Positions 1 through 10,010 of a stretch of 64,000 nt of DNA are shown here, one piece after another. The notes under the pieces were generated by a model, which saw only the letters and a list, made by a program, of their open reading frames with translations, did not search any database and was not told the origin of the DNA. This DNA comes from an alpha proteobacterium HIMB5. GTDB taxonomy: Bacteria; Pseudomonadota; Alphaproteobacteria; Pelagibacterales; Pelagibacteraceae. The DNA lies in assembly GCA_000299095.1 (NCBI GenBank), contig CP003809.1, positions 930,001 to 994,000 of the forward strand, given 5' to 3'. How positions within the stretch are numbered: the first letter of the stretch is position 1; each line of letters begins with the position of its first letter. The position numbers and the translations under genes are program-made.

Positions 1-384
1 AATTTGAAAAATATTTGTTTTTTCAATTTTCAAAATCGATGAAATAAAAATTATCATTACCGGTATGGTAGAGATCATTAAAACTCCACTAATTACCTGA
101 GTAAAGTTAAGTGAATAATAAACAATAGAGTTAAAAATTGTGATGCTCGTAATTCCTAAAATAATGAATAATTTTAAATTATTAACAATATAGTCTCGTT
201 TTTTAATTATCTCTGAAAGTGTAAATGGCGCTAGTATTAACCAAGCAAAAAACCATCTATAGAAATTTAATGAAAAAGGTGGAACATCATAAAAACTTGC
301 AAATTTTCCAACGATAAAATTGCCTGCCCAAAAAGTAACGGTTAAAAATAGAAATACATAAGCAATATTAAATTTATTGCTCAC
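1..384 (-). CDS. DMT/EamA-family permease, N-terminal part (cut by window edge)
   Basis: This is the first 128 codons of an inner-membrane permease of the drug/metabolite transporter (EamA) superfamily; the rest lies beyond the left edge. The frame starts with GTG at 384 and encodes closely packed hydrophobic helices. FWAGNFIVGK at residues 18-27 is the kind of sequence seen in the first helix of EamA domains. The codon just upstream in the same frame is the stop of the preceding gene (385-387), so GTG is the first usable start. The gene follows the DadA-like gene with no gap and is probably cotranscribed with it. The substrate cannot be told from this fragment. Confidence 0.75.
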   Translation of the reverse strand, partial: MSNKFNIAYVFLFLTVTFWAGNFIVGKFASFYDVPPFSLNFYRWFFAWLILAPFTLSEIIKKRDYIVNNLKLFIILGITSITIFNSIVYYSLNFTQVISGVLMISTIPVMIIFISSILKIEKTNIFQI

Positions 385-1629
385 TTAACTGAATCTAGAT
401 GAACTATATGGGTTTAAATTTAAATTAGTATTTTCTTCAGCAATCATACCTGAAACTATCTTTCCAGATATTGGTCCTAATGTCCATCCTAAATGATGAT
501 GTCCAAAACAGTAAAAAACATTTTTATATTTTTTAGATGGACCCATTACAGGTAAAAAATCAGGTAATGTTGGTCTAAATCCCAACCATTCATCTTCATG
601 ATCAGGTAAGTCTCCAAACATATATTTTGCGTTATTAATTAAATTTTTTATTCTTGATTTTGAAAGAGGATTGTCTAAACCACCAAATTCTACTGTTCCA
701 ACAACTCTCAATCCTTGTTCCATAGGAGTAACACCAAAACCTCTATTCTGAAAAATTACTGGACGACTTAATAAATGATCACAATTTTTAAAATGAACGT
801 GATATCCTCTTTCTGTGTCTAGTGGAATTTTTTCACCTAAGTTATCTGTAAGCTTTTTAGAAAATGCTCCACACGCTATAACGGCCTTATCAAATACAAA
901 ACGTTGTGCCTCGGTTATAAAAGTAGGTTTGTCCCCATCAAATTCTATATCCTTGATATTCAACTTATTAAATTTTCCTCCTTTTTTCATAAAAAGATCA
1001 AAAAACTTTAATAAAATTTTTTTTGGATTTCTTGCATGTCTTGCATAAGGATAAAAAACTCCAGCATGATAAAATGGTCTTATATGAGGTTCCAAATCAT
1101 GTATCTCATGTTTGTTAACTAGTTGCTGTTCTACTCCTAATTTTTCTCTGACTTTTATTTCAAGTTCTCTACTTTTTAAATCTTTATCATTCCAAATATA
1201 AAGAATGCCCTTGTTTTCAACTAATCCCTCTAGATCATCAATCTCATCAAAAATTTCATCATATGCAGGTAAAGCTAAATCTAAAATTTGATGCATATTT
1301 TTAGCTGTATGCATCATTTTATTTTTTGATGTATTTAATAAAAATTTTACAAACCAAGGAATCATTTTTGGAACATAATTCCATTTAAGCGCTAATGGTC
1401 CACTAGAACTCATAAGCATTGCAGGCACATCTAAAAGAATATCAGTTCTGTTTAAAGATAGAGATGCGTATGGAGAAAAATGACCTGCATTACCATATGA
1501 AGCAGCAGGACTACCAGGTTCATCTCTGTCAAAAATAGTTACATCAAAACCTTTCTTTTGAAGAAACAGTGCATTTGATACACCTTGGATACCTGATCCT
1601 ATAATACCTACTTTATGAGATTTAGTCAT
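385..1629 (-). CDS. FAD-dependent D-amino-acid dehydrogenase-like oxidoreductase (DadA/DAO family)
   Basis: The 414-residue protein belongs to the DAO family of FAD-dependent amine or amino-acid oxidoreductases, which oxidise D-amino acids or N-substituted glycines to imino or keto products. The N-terminal Rossmann motif GIIGSGIQG with the acidic end of strand 2 (FDRD) covers residues 8-36. The C-terminal FAD-contacting stretch with FGHHHLGWTLGP lies near residue 377. The length and the GNAGH motif near residue 47 fit DadA-type enzymes. The exact substrate is uncertain, because SAR11 genomes carry several paralogues such as sarcosine and dimethylglycine oxidases. It lies 59 bases downstream of rodA and directly precedes a DMT permease, which may move its substrate or product (inference). 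Confidence 0.8.
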   Translation of the reverse strand: MTKSHKVGIIGSGIQGVSNALFLQKKGFDVTIFDRDEPGSPAASYGNAGHFSPYASLSLNRTDILLDVPAMLMSSSGPLALKWNYVPKMIPWFVKFLLNTSKNKMMHTAKNMHQILDLALPAYDEIFDEIDDLEGLVENKGILYIWNDKDLKSRELEIKVREKLGVEQQLVNKHEIHDLEPHIRPFYHAGVFYPYARHARNPKKILLKFFDLFMKKGGKFNKLNIKDIEFDGDKPTFITEAQRFVFDKAVIACGAFSKKLTDNLGEKIPLDTERGYHVHFKNCDHLLSRPVIFQNRGFGVTPMEQGLRVVGTVEFGGLDNPLSKSRIKNLINNAKYMFGDLPDHEDEWLGFRPTLPDFLPVMGPSKKYKNVFYCFGHHHLGWTLGPISGKIVSGMIAEENTNLNLNPYSSSRFS

Positions 1630-1659
1630 AAAAAAATATACTATTAATGATCAATTTTT

Positions 1660-1688
1660 TTTAAGCGACAAATTATACTGTGCTTAAA
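1660..1688 (-). promoter_or_regulatory. Possible -10 promoter element and inverted repeat before the DadA-like gene
   Basis: On the minus strand the rodA-dadA gap holds a perfect TATAAT (plus-strand positions 1672-1677). It is flanked by the 7-base inverted repeat TTTAAGC/GCTTAAA (1660-1666 and 1682-1688). I see no good -35 at the right distance, and the repeat is not followed by a T-run, so it is not an intrinsic terminator. It may be a promoter that lets the DadA-like and DMT genes be expressed apart from the mre-mrd-rodA operon. Confidence 0.35.
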
Positions 1689-2807
1689 TTATGATATATT
1701 TTGATTGTGATTAATCTTCGCACTTAGAACTATTGAAAAACCAATCATAGTAGCGAGCAAGGAAGAGCCACCATAGGACATTATTGGCAAAGGTGAACCA
1801 ACTATAGGTAGTAATCCTAAAACCATAGACATATTAATTGAAACATATAAAAAAATTGCAAATGCAAAACCGAAACAAAAAAGTCTTGAAAAGAAACTTC
1901 TTGAAATCAAACCAGTTCTAATAATTCGATATATTATCAAACCATACAGCAGTAATAAAAGCATAGATCCCAAAAATCCAAATTCTTCAGAAAATAATGT
2001 GAATATAAAGTCAGTATGTTTTTCAGGTAAAAAATCTAAATAACTTTGAGTTCCTTTTAAAAAACCTTTTCCGGTCAAACCGCCAGACCCTACCGCAATT
2101 TTTGACTGGATAATTTGGTAACCTGATCCCAAAGGATCTCTATCAGGATCAATAAATGTTAAAATTCTTAATTTTTGATATGGTTTTAAAAATGAAATAG
2201 CAAATGGAAGTGAAATTAGAAATAATATAAACGAATAAACAAAATATTTAATCCTCAAACCTGATAACCATAAAATAATTAGACCAGATAATGAGATTAA
2301 AATTGAGGTACCAAGATCAGGTTGTGTAATAACTAAAATTGTTGGAACAATTATAATTGTTAATGAAACTAAAATCGTAGAAAAATGATTTATCCTTTCC
2401 GTTCTAATTCTGTGAAAATATTTAGCTAAACAAAGTATTACTGCAATTTTCATTAACTCCGATGGTTGAAGATTTAAAAAGTATAAATTTATCCATCTTT
2501 TTGAGCCCGAAGCTTGAACACCATACAAAGCAACCCAAATCAACAAACCAAGTATTATTACATAAAAGAAATAACTTCCCGCATGCCAAAACTTGATATT
2601 AACAAACGATAATATCAACATCATTGGGAAAAAAATTGAAAATTTAACAAAATGACTTTTTGTGTGAAATAAAATTTCTCCACCGTCTGTAGAGTACATT
2701 GCAAATATACTAATTACTCCAAGAATTAAAATACTCATTAATAAGACGTAATCATAATCTCTTAACTTTTGAAAAATTGATGTATTTTGAGAAAAATTAT
2801 TTTTCAT
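1689..2807 (-). CDS. rodA: Peptidoglycan glycosyltransferase RodA (SEDS family)
   Basis: RodA is the SEDS-family glycan polymerase of the elongasome; it works with PBP2 in the inner membrane to make lateral-wall peptidoglycan. The 372-residue protein has about ten membrane segments. Family landmarks are the GSKRWINL and LQPSELMKIA stretch (around residues 106-123), DLGTSILI (near 164) and the C-terminal PIVGSPLPIMSYGGSS (near 335-350). Length is normal for RodA. It follows mrdA with a two-base gap and is the last gene of the mreB-mreC-mreD-mrdA-rodA series. Placement next to mrdA and mreBCD, not ftsI and murein division genes, separates it from the paralogue FtsW. Confidence 0.95.
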   Translation of the reverse strand: MKNNFSQNTSIFQKLRDYDYVLLMSILILGVISIFAMYSTDGGEILFHTKSHFVKFSIFFPMMLILSFVNIKFWHAGSYFFYVIILGLLIWVALYGVQASGSKRWINLYFLNLQPSELMKIAVILCLAKYFHRIRTERINHFSTILVSLTIIIVPTILVITQPDLGTSILISLSGLIILWLSGLRIKYFVYSFILFLISLPFAISFLKPYQKLRILTFIDPDRDPLGSGYQIIQSKIAVGSGGLTGKGFLKGTQSYLDFLPEKHTDFIFTLFSEEFGFLGSMLLLLLYGLIIYRIIRTGLISRSFFSRLFCFGFAFAIFLYVSINMSMVLGLLPIVGSPLPIMSYGGSSLLATMIGFSIVLSAKINHNQNIS

Positions 2808-2809
2808 TT

Positions 2810-4675
2810 TTAAATATCTAAAAATTTATTATCTTTTGCTTCCTCTCTTAATTTGTGTCTATCGATTATTAATTTAAATAACTTTTTAGCCATTGGTGCA
2901 GCAGTTGTTCCGCCTGATCCACCATGTTCAATTATAATACTCAAAGCGTAACGAGGATTTTCAGTAGGTCCATATGCAACATATAATGCATGATCTCTTT
3001 GTTCATAAGGAATTTCTGATGTTTTTAAATCAAGTTCTCTTTCCTCTGCTGTAATCCTTTTAACTTGAGCAGTTCCAGTTTTGCCTGCAAAACGATATTT
3101 CGGATCATTTATTCTAGATGAATAAGAAGTTCCCATAACCTCGTTTGTTGAACTAAAGATTGAGTCTTGAATAATTTTAATATTTTTCTTTTCTGTAAAT
3201 AATGGTTCATACTTGTCTAAAAAATTTGTTTCAGTATCAACGGTGATCTTTGGATAAATTTTATATCCACCATTGGCAATTTGAGCTGTCATCAAACAAA
3301 GTTGTATTGGAGTTGTTTGAATATATCCTTGTCCAATTCCAGTAATCATTGTTTCTCCTAACAACCATCCGCTCCCTAGTGCTTTTTTTTTCCATTGAGT
3401 ATTAGGAACAAGACCTTTTTTTTCATTGAAAAATAAGTTTTCAAAAACTCTTTCACCAAGGCCAAATTTTTTGGCTGTTTCACTTAATCTATCAACTCCA
3501 AGTCTTCTTGCTATCTCATAAAAATATGTATCACAAGATTGTTTCATCGCATTTTTTAAACTTACAAATCCATGCCCTTTTTTCTTCCAGCAGTGGTATG
3601 TTTGACCATACATTTCAGTTTTACCCTCACACTTTACTGTAAACTGAGGACTGACAATTTTATTTTCTAAAGCAGATAAAGCGACAATTGGTTTAATAGT
3701 AGAACCAGGAGAGTATTTACCACTGATGGTTTTATTTACTAAAGGTTTTAATGGATTGTTTCTAATTAATTGCCAATCATCTTGATTAATACCAAATAAA
3801 AATAAATTTGGATCGAAAGATGGTGCTGATTGCATAGCAATAATCTCACCTGTATAAATATCCATTACACAAATAGAACCAGCTCTATCTTTAAGTAATT
3901 CACCACAATATTTTTGTATTTCAGTATCTATGGTTAATCTTATATTTTTACCTTTTGATCCTTTTTGTAATTCAATCTGATTTATCTTCTTACCATAAGC
4001 ATTTACTTCAAATCTTTGAATATCATTTTCTCCAAGCAATTCTTTTTCAAATGCTTTTTCTAGTCCAGTTTTTCCAACTCTTAATCCAGGAACAAATTTC
4101 TTTTTAATGTCTTCATTTTCTAAAACATCTTTTTCATTAGCTTGGCTAACGTATCCAAGTACATGGGTAAAATCCTCTTTATGAGGGTAAATTCTCGTTA
4201 TTGATAAAACTGATTTTACACCAGTTAGTTCATATAAGTAACTATTTACCCTTGAAAATTGTTCCCACGTTAAATTATCAGATACCACTATAGTATCCCA
4301 TGGCTTAACTTCATTTTTTTTCTTTAATAATCTTTGAAATTGTCTTTCCGACATATTTAAAATATTTTTCAATCTTAAAGAAACATATCTAAAGTTTTCA
4401 ACTTGTTCTGGTATTAAATGAAGTTGATATACTTCATTGTTTCCAGCTATTGTTTTTCCAAAATAATCTAAAAATTCACCTCTTATAGGCGGGAGTTTAG
4501 ACTCTCTAATTCTATTTTTATCTGATAAAGTAAGGTATTTATTTTTATCTTTAACTTGTAATGAATAAAGTCTAGTTGAAAGACCTAAAAAAACTAAAAT
4601 CTTTGCAGCTGTAACAATAAATAATCTCCTATTAATTAAGTTAACTTTTGTTACATTATCGCTGATATTAAACAT
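2810..4675 (-). CDS. mrdA: Penicillin-binding protein 2 (elongasome transpeptidase)
   Basis: This is the monofunctional class B transpeptidase that cross-links new peptidoglycan during elongation. It has one N-terminal membrane anchor (about residues 17-37), a PBP dimerisation domain (about 60-230) and a transpeptidase domain. The catalytic motifs are intact: SPGSTIKP with nucleophile Ser325 and Lys328, SCD at 380-382 and KTGT at 532-535. The length of 621 residues is normal for PBP2. Its start overlaps the end of mreD by 8 bases, and rodA follows after two bases, so expression is probably coupled. Confidence 0.95.
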   Translation of the reverse strand: MFNISDNVTKVNLINRRLFIVTAAKILVFLGLSTRLYSLQVKDKNKYLTLSDKNRIRESKLPPIRGEFLDYFGKTIAGNNEVYQLHLIPEQVENFRYVSLRLKNILNMSERQFQRLLKKKNEVKPWDTIVVSDNLTWEQFSRVNSYLYELTGVKSVLSITRIYPHKEDFTHVLGYVSQANEKDVLENEDIKKKFVPGLRVGKTGLEKAFEKELLGENDIQRFEVNAYGKKINQIELQKGSKGKNIRLTIDTEIQKYCGELLKDRAGSICVMDIYTGEIIAMQSAPSFDPNLFLFGINQDDWQLIRNNPLKPLVNKTISGKYSPGSTIKPIVALSALENKIVSPQFTVKCEGKTEMYGQTYHCWKKKGHGFVSLKNAMKQSCDTYFYEIARRLGVDRLSETAKKFGLGERVFENLFFNEKKGLVPNTQWKKKALGSGWLLGETMITGIGQGYIQTTPIQLCLMTAQIANGGYKIYPKITVDTETNFLDKYEPLFTEKKNIKIIQDSIFSSTNEVMGTSYSSRINDPKYRFAGKTGTAQVKRITAEERELDLKTSEIPYEQRDHALYVAYGPTENPRYALSIIIEHGGSGGTTAAPMAKKLFKLIIDRHKLREEAKDNKFLDI

Positions 4676-5186
4676 CAGATTTCCCTATAAATTTTTTATA
4701 ATAAAGTCCAAAAATAAAATAAAAGAAAAAGTATAATAAGAATGTTGTAAAATTGTTTACAAGAAGAAATCGATAATCAATTGAAACACCAAAGTATAAA
4801 TATAAGACTAAATAGTTAATAGAGTTTGCAACAGAAATAGTTATTAGAAAGAATAACCAGTCTTTCATAATCGTAGGTCTTAATGTGATACTTCTAAAAT
4901 AAGATGAAAAAACACAAATTACCATATAACAAAAACTACTAAGTCCTAATGGTAAGCCTGTAACAGTATCGTTTATTAATCCTGCTATAAAAATTAATCC
5001 ATATCCAAAATGATCAATTGCTTTCAAAGTGCAAAAAAAAATCAATATATATGCAAAATTAAATGATAAAAAAGGAACACCAAAATAGTTTGCATCGAAT
5101 TCATTAAAAACACTAATAAATAATAAAACAAGTGGAAAAACTTTTAAGAAACTTCGAAAAAATGTATTTTGTCTTAAATCAGTCAT
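4668..5186 (-). CDS. mreD: Rod shape-determining membrane protein MreD
   Basis: MreD is a small integral membrane protein of the elongasome that connects MreC with the cytoplasmic and periplasmic parts. The 172-residue product has about five hydrophobic segments. The GLINDTVTGLPLGLSSF region in the middle (near residues 64-82) matches the best-conserved part of MreD. Identity rests mostly on this motif and on its place between mreC and mrdA. It overlaps mreC by 8 bases at its start and mrdA by 8 bases at its end. Confidence 0.88.
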   Translation of the reverse strand: MTDLRQNTFFRSFLKVFPLVLLFISVFNEFDANYFGVPFLSFNFAYILIFFCTLKAIDHFGYGLIFIAGLINDTVTGLPLGLSSFCYMVICVFSSYFRSITLRPTIMKDWLFFLITISVANSINYLVLYLYFGVSIDYRFLLVNNFTTFLLYFFFYFIFGLYYKKFIGKSDV

Positions 5187-6435
5187 TTGTTTTTATACCT
5201 CTTCTTAAAACACATTTTCGGTATTCAGGACTTCCAACTTTAAATCCTTTTGAAATAATTGTTTTTTTTGCGCACTTAGGTCCAAATTCTAAATTGAGTT
5301 TTAAAAAATTATATTCTTCTTTATCAATTTTATGAGAGTTGATAACTTTTGATTGCTCATTGATTTTTTTTTCTGATTGAAACAGTTTTTTTTGAATTTG
5401 AGATAATTGATCTTTTAATTTTAAATTCTCAGCTTCAATTTGAGATCTTATTTGGTCATTAATTTCTTTTTCTTGAACTAAAGCTTCTAATCTTTCATTT
5501 AATTGAACAGGACTTGGTCCTTTAAATAAAATCCCCTCTTTCCATGAATTATCTGTTTTTGAGATTTCATCTTCATTTTGTTTTTCAACTTTGTCGAATG
5601 AAGCTACTGAAACGTATTGTAGCTGAGAAAAATCACTAAAAAATTGAATCTTTACTTCATCAGTTGTTTGATCAAAATCAATGATTTTACCAATTGGTAT
5701 ACCGCTTTTAATAAGACCACCTGTCCCTGAAGTGTATACAATTGAGTCATTTGAAATTTTATTTAAATGTATTTTTTTTAGATAATTAACTTTTGCAAAA
5801 TCGTCACTGGTTCCAGTTGCGATTGCTTGTAAATTTCCTGGTGAAATTGATATTGGAATATTTGAATTAATATCAGATAAAAGTAATACACGAGAAGTGT
5901 TAAAATTTACCTCAATTATTTTACCTACTAGATAATTTTGATCTAAAACTACCATTCCAACTTTTACTCCATCTCTTGATCCTTTATTAATCACAAAAGA
6001 TTTTAAGTATGGGCTGTTGTTATCAATGATAATTTTTGAATAAATTATTTCACTTGAAACTAAATAATCATCTAATTGTTCTCTCAGCTTTTGATTTTCA
6101 AATTCTAATATCTTTAAAGACACATCTTTAGATTTAAAATCTGCCAATTCATCTTCAAGGATCATTACTTTAGTATTAACTTTAATAATATGGTCAAATT
6201 CTTCTGAAATACTACTTAATGCTTTTTCAGGAGCAGATATTACAAATGATCCTCTATAGATAACCTCATTTATTGTCGATTTAATAAATGAAATTATTTT
6301 AAAATTTTGATTGCTTAAGAATAAAATAAATATTGATAGAAAAATAAGAGATAATAATGAAAACCTTTGTTTAGTTTGTTTTTTTAAAAAAGCAGATCGT
6401 ATTGCTATTACGAAATCATCTCTGCTTACACTCAT
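5179..6435 (-). CDS. mreC: Rod shape-determining protein MreC with an extended C-terminus
   Basis: MreC is the periplasmic scaffold of the elongasome, anchored by one N-terminal helix (about residues 21-43). A coiled coil (about 85-120) and the beta-domain pair follow (about 125-280, with VINKGSRDGVKVGMVVLD typical of the family). At 418 residues it is roughly 100-130 longer than usual MreC. The extra part (about 300-418) is a second coiled coil rich in Lys, Glu and Gln, ending in a module with Cys388 and Cys408 around GFKVGSPEYRKC. Two cysteines in a periplasmic tail could form a disulfide (inference). It lies 12 bases after mreB and overlaps mreD. Confidence 0.93.
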   Translation of the reverse strand: MSVSRDDFVIAIRSAFLKKQTKQRFSLLSLIFLSIFILFLSNQNFKIISFIKSTINEVIYRGSFVISAPEKALSSISEEFDHIIKVNTKVMILEDELADFKSKDVSLKILEFENQKLREQLDDYLVSSEIIYSKIIIDNNSPYLKSFVINKGSRDGVKVGMVVLDQNYLVGKIIEVNFNTSRVLLLSDINSNIPISISPGNLQAIATGTSDDFAKVNYLKKIHLNKISNDSIVYTSGTGGLIKSGIPIGKIIDFDQTTDEVKIQFFSDFSQLQYVSVASFDKVEKQNEDEISKTDNSWKEGILFKGPSPVQLNERLEALVQEKEINDQIRSQIEAENLKLKDQLSQIQKKLFQSEKKINEQSKVINSHKIDKEEYNFLKLNLEFGPKCAKKTIISKGFKVGSPEYRKCVLRRGIKTND

Positions 6436-6447
6436 TTTTCATTAGCC

Positions 6448-7485
<1,038 letters not shown>

Positions 7486-9057
7486 TTAAATTCCTTTCAC
7501 CTTGTTTTCTTCCTGATCCATAGGAGCAGTTTTTTCTCTTTTAATAATCATTTTATTCAATGCACTTATATAAGCGTTTGCTGAAGCGACTAACGTATCA
7601 GTATCTGCAGCTTGTCCAACAGTAGTTTTTCCATTTTCCTCAATACGAACACTTACTGTCGCTTGTGCATCAGTACCTTCTGTAACTGCATGCACTTGAT
7701 ATAATTGTAAGTTAACATCATGAGGGTATAAATTTTTGATACACTTAAATATAGCATCAACTGGTCCATCACCAGCTTCTGTCGCAGATTTTACTTCTCC
7801 GTTCACATCTAAAGTCATATCTGCTTTTTGTGGTTCTCCAGTTCCGGCAAATACTTTTAAGGATTTCAATGAGATTGTATTTGATTTATTATCAATAATT
7901 AAACTATCATCGACTAAAGCAATTATATCCTCGTCGTATATATGTTTTTTCTTGTCAGCTAAAATTTTAAATTTTCCAAAAGCATTTTCAATTATATCAT
8001 CAGTTATATCTGCATAGCCTAGACTTACTAGTTTGTCTTTAAATGCGTGTCTTCCAGAGTGCTTACCCATTACTAATGATGTTTGTTTTACTCCAACACT
8101 TTCAGGCGTCATAATTTCATAAGTATTTCTATTTTTTAACATTCCATCTTGATGAATACCTGACTCATGAGCGAAAGCATTTTTTCCAACTATTGCTTTA
8201 TTATATTGAACTGGAAAACCAGTAACATTTGAAACAAGTTTTGAAGCTTTACTTAACAAAGTTGTGTTTATTCCAGTTTCATATGGCATTAAATCATTAC
8301 GTGTTCTGATAGCCATTACAACTTCTTCTAATGCTGCATTTCCTGCTCTTTCACCAATTCCATTAATTGTACATTCAATTTGTCTTGCACCTGCCTGAAC
8401 TCCTGCTAATGAATTTGCTACTGCTAAACCTAAATCATTATGACAATGTGTTGATAAAATTGCTTTATCAATATTTGGAACCTTATTTAATAATGTATTT
8501 ATAATTTTAGTAAATTCTGAGGGGACTGTATAACCGACAGTATCAGGAATATTAATTGTTGTAGCACCATTTGCAATAGCAAGCTCCACAGTTTTGCACA
8601 TATAATCCATATCTGTTCTTGTTCCATCCTCACAAGACCACTCAACATCGTCAGTTAAATTTCGAGCATATGAAACATGTTCTTTTATAGATTCATATAC
8701 TTGTTCTGGAGTTTTATTTAATTTGTGTTTCATATGAAGCGGACTTGTTGATATGAAAGTATGAATTCTAAATCTTGGGGCATGTTTTAGAGCTTCGTAA
8801 CATCTATCAATATCTTTTTTTGAATGTCTTGATAAACCACAAGGAATTGATTTTTTTAAAACTTTGCTAATTGCAGTTACTGCCTCAAAATCACCAGGAG
8901 ACGCAATTGGAAAACCAGCTTCAATTATATCAATACCCAATTCATCAAATACTCTTGCGATTTGAATCTTTTCTTCAAGACTCATTGAGGCCCCTGGAGA
9001 TTGTTCTCCATCACGCATAGTTGTATCAAAAATAATTACTCTTTCTTTGTTTTTCAT
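7486..9057 (-). CDS. leuA: 2-isopropylmalate synthase
   Basis: LeuA condenses acetyl-CoA with 2-oxoisovalerate, the first committed step of leucine synthesis. The 523-residue protein has the DRE-TIM metallolyase motif DTTMRDGEQSPG near residue 11, the metal-binding HCHNDLG near 203, and NGIGERAGNAALEE near 233. A C-terminal LeuA regulatory domain (about 390-505) binds leucine for feedback inhibition in the family. It lies downstream of ilvBNC, whose pathway supplies its substrate, but is separated from ilvC by a four-gene cassette and a 259-base gap. Its stop codon abuts the mreB start. Confidence 0.96.
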   Translation of the reverse strand: MKNKERVIIFDTTMRDGEQSPGASMSLEEKIQIARVFDELGIDIIEAGFPIASPGDFEAVTAISKVLKKSIPCGLSRHSKKDIDRCYEALKHAPRFRIHTFISTSPLHMKHKLNKTPEQVYESIKEHVSYARNLTDDVEWSCEDGTRTDMDYMCKTVELAIANGATTINIPDTVGYTVPSEFTKIINTLLNKVPNIDKAILSTHCHNDLGLAVANSLAGVQAGARQIECTINGIGERAGNAALEEVVMAIRTRNDLMPYETGINTTLLSKASKLVSNVTGFPVQYNKAIVGKNAFAHESGIHQDGMLKNRNTYEIMTPESVGVKQTSLVMGKHSGRHAFKDKLVSLGYADITDDIIENAFGKFKILADKKKHIYDEDIIALVDDSLIIDNKSNTISLKSLKVFAGTGEPQKADMTLDVNGEVKSATEAGDGPVDAIFKCIKNLYPHDVNLQLYQVHAVTEGTDAQATVSVRIEENGKTTVGQAADTDTLVASANAYISALNKMIIKREKTAPMDQEENKVKGI

Positions 9058-9085
9058 GTTTAAAAATTAAAAAGAAAATTTACAA

Positions 9086-9108
9086 TACAATCTATAATAG
9101 AGATTGTA
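9086..9108 (-). promoter_or_regulatory. Inverted repeat in the leuA upstream region
   Basis: A perfect 8-base inverted repeat, TACAATCT and AGATTGTA with a 7-base spacer, lies 29 bases upstream of the leuA start. It is not followed by a T-run in the leuA direction, so it is not a standard terminator. It could be an operator or a small hairpin in the leader. The rest of the 9058-9316 gap is AT-rich, with no convincing riboswitch or leucine-rich leader peptide. Confidence 0.35.
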
Positions 9109-9316
9109 AATTATTATGTTAAATCAAGGTAATATTTCTACCATTTGTCGCAATCAATAAAAATATTTTTACTCATCATAGTAATTTTATTCTTAATTTG
9201 TTTCTATCTTGTTTAGTATAATGATTAGTTATTAATTTTCTTATTATTTTATAATTTTGAATCATTTTTAAAGTTGCTGTAACAGTGCTAAATACACTAG
9301 ATAATCTAAATTTTTT

Positions 9317-9985
9317 TTAATTACTCAAATATTCTGGTCGATTTATTAATGAATTTACATATTTTGAATTTTTTGAAAGTCTTAGAGAAATTTCTTTAAT
9401 ATTTTCTCTAACAAACTGATCAAAATCAATTGGATACTTAAATTCTAAAATACTTTTTGATGGATAATTTTTGATTTGATTAAATTCAGAATAATTTTTT
9501 AAAAATATACTTTTCAAATTATAATCAATAGTTGCTCTAATTTTTGAATTATTTGAAATTAGATACTCTCTTGTATAATGAGTAGTTGATACAGGGTTCA
9601 GCACATAATCAAGATTCAAAATTTCTTTTACTTGATCAGTTATTTTTTTTAAATTTATAAAATTTAAATATTTATGGTTATTCATTTTTGAAAATTCAAA
9701 AGTTTTTTTATTACATTCAAAACCTTTTTTAGATTTAATTTCTAAAACAGGGTCTGAAATCAACATTTTATTCCCATACCATCTTAGGCGTATTTTTGTT
9801 TTATTATTTATCCCATCAATATTTTCTCTTGCCATTTTTAAATTTGTATTATCAAAATAAATCGAGTTTACTTGTCTTTTAGAAAACTGAAAATGAAAAA
9901 AAAATTTAGATCTAATTAAAATATTTATAAGATTAAGATAATTCTTATTATAAATCCATTTTCTTTCAAATCTTTTGATTATCAT
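9317..9985 (-). CDS. VTC-domain (polyphosphate polymerase-like) protein
   Basis: The 222-residue protein matches the VTC domain, the catalytic domain of yeast Vtc4 that makes polyphosphate from ATP inside a tunnel lined with basic residues. Visible family features are FERKW at residues 6-10, VNSIYFDN (about 41-48), the R-x-R strand KIRLRW, VLEIKSKKG with the Glu-x-Lys pair, KIRATIDYNL, and SILEFKYPID with the late Glu and Lys. The residues expected for phosphate and metal binding therefore seem present. There is no signal peptide or membrane segment, so it should be cytosolic. It is the last gene of the DUF4956-CotH-PPase-VTC cassette, 25 bases after the pyrophosphatase. The domain call is firm; polyphosphate synthesis here is inference. 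Confidence 0.82.
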   Translation of the reverse strand: MIIKRFERKWIYNKNYLNLINILIRSKFFFHFQFSKRQVNSIYFDNTNLKMARENIDGINNKTKIRLRWYGNKMLISDPVLEIKSKKGFECNKKTFEFSKMNNHKYLNFINLKKITDQVKEILNLDYVLNPVSTTHYTREYLISNNSKIRATIDYNLKSIFLKNYSEFNQIKNYPSKSILEFKYPIDFDQFVRENIKEISLRLSKNSKYVNSLINRPEYLSN

Positions 9986-10010
9986 TTTTGTGTTACTTTA
10001 TTTATAAAGT

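Noticed and set aside
1660-1688. The TTTAAGC/GCTTAAA inverted repeat as an intrinsic terminator after rodA
   Set aside because: The stem is AT-rich, the loop is 15 bases and no T-run follows on the minus strand. It encloses a TATAAT, so a promoter is more likely.
9176-9265. A 29-codon frame on the minus strand upstream of leuA, considered as a leucine leader peptide
   Set aside because: It has only a few scattered Leu codons, no Leu run and no attenuator-type hairpin plus T-run after it. Frames of this length are expected by chance in such AT-rich sequence.
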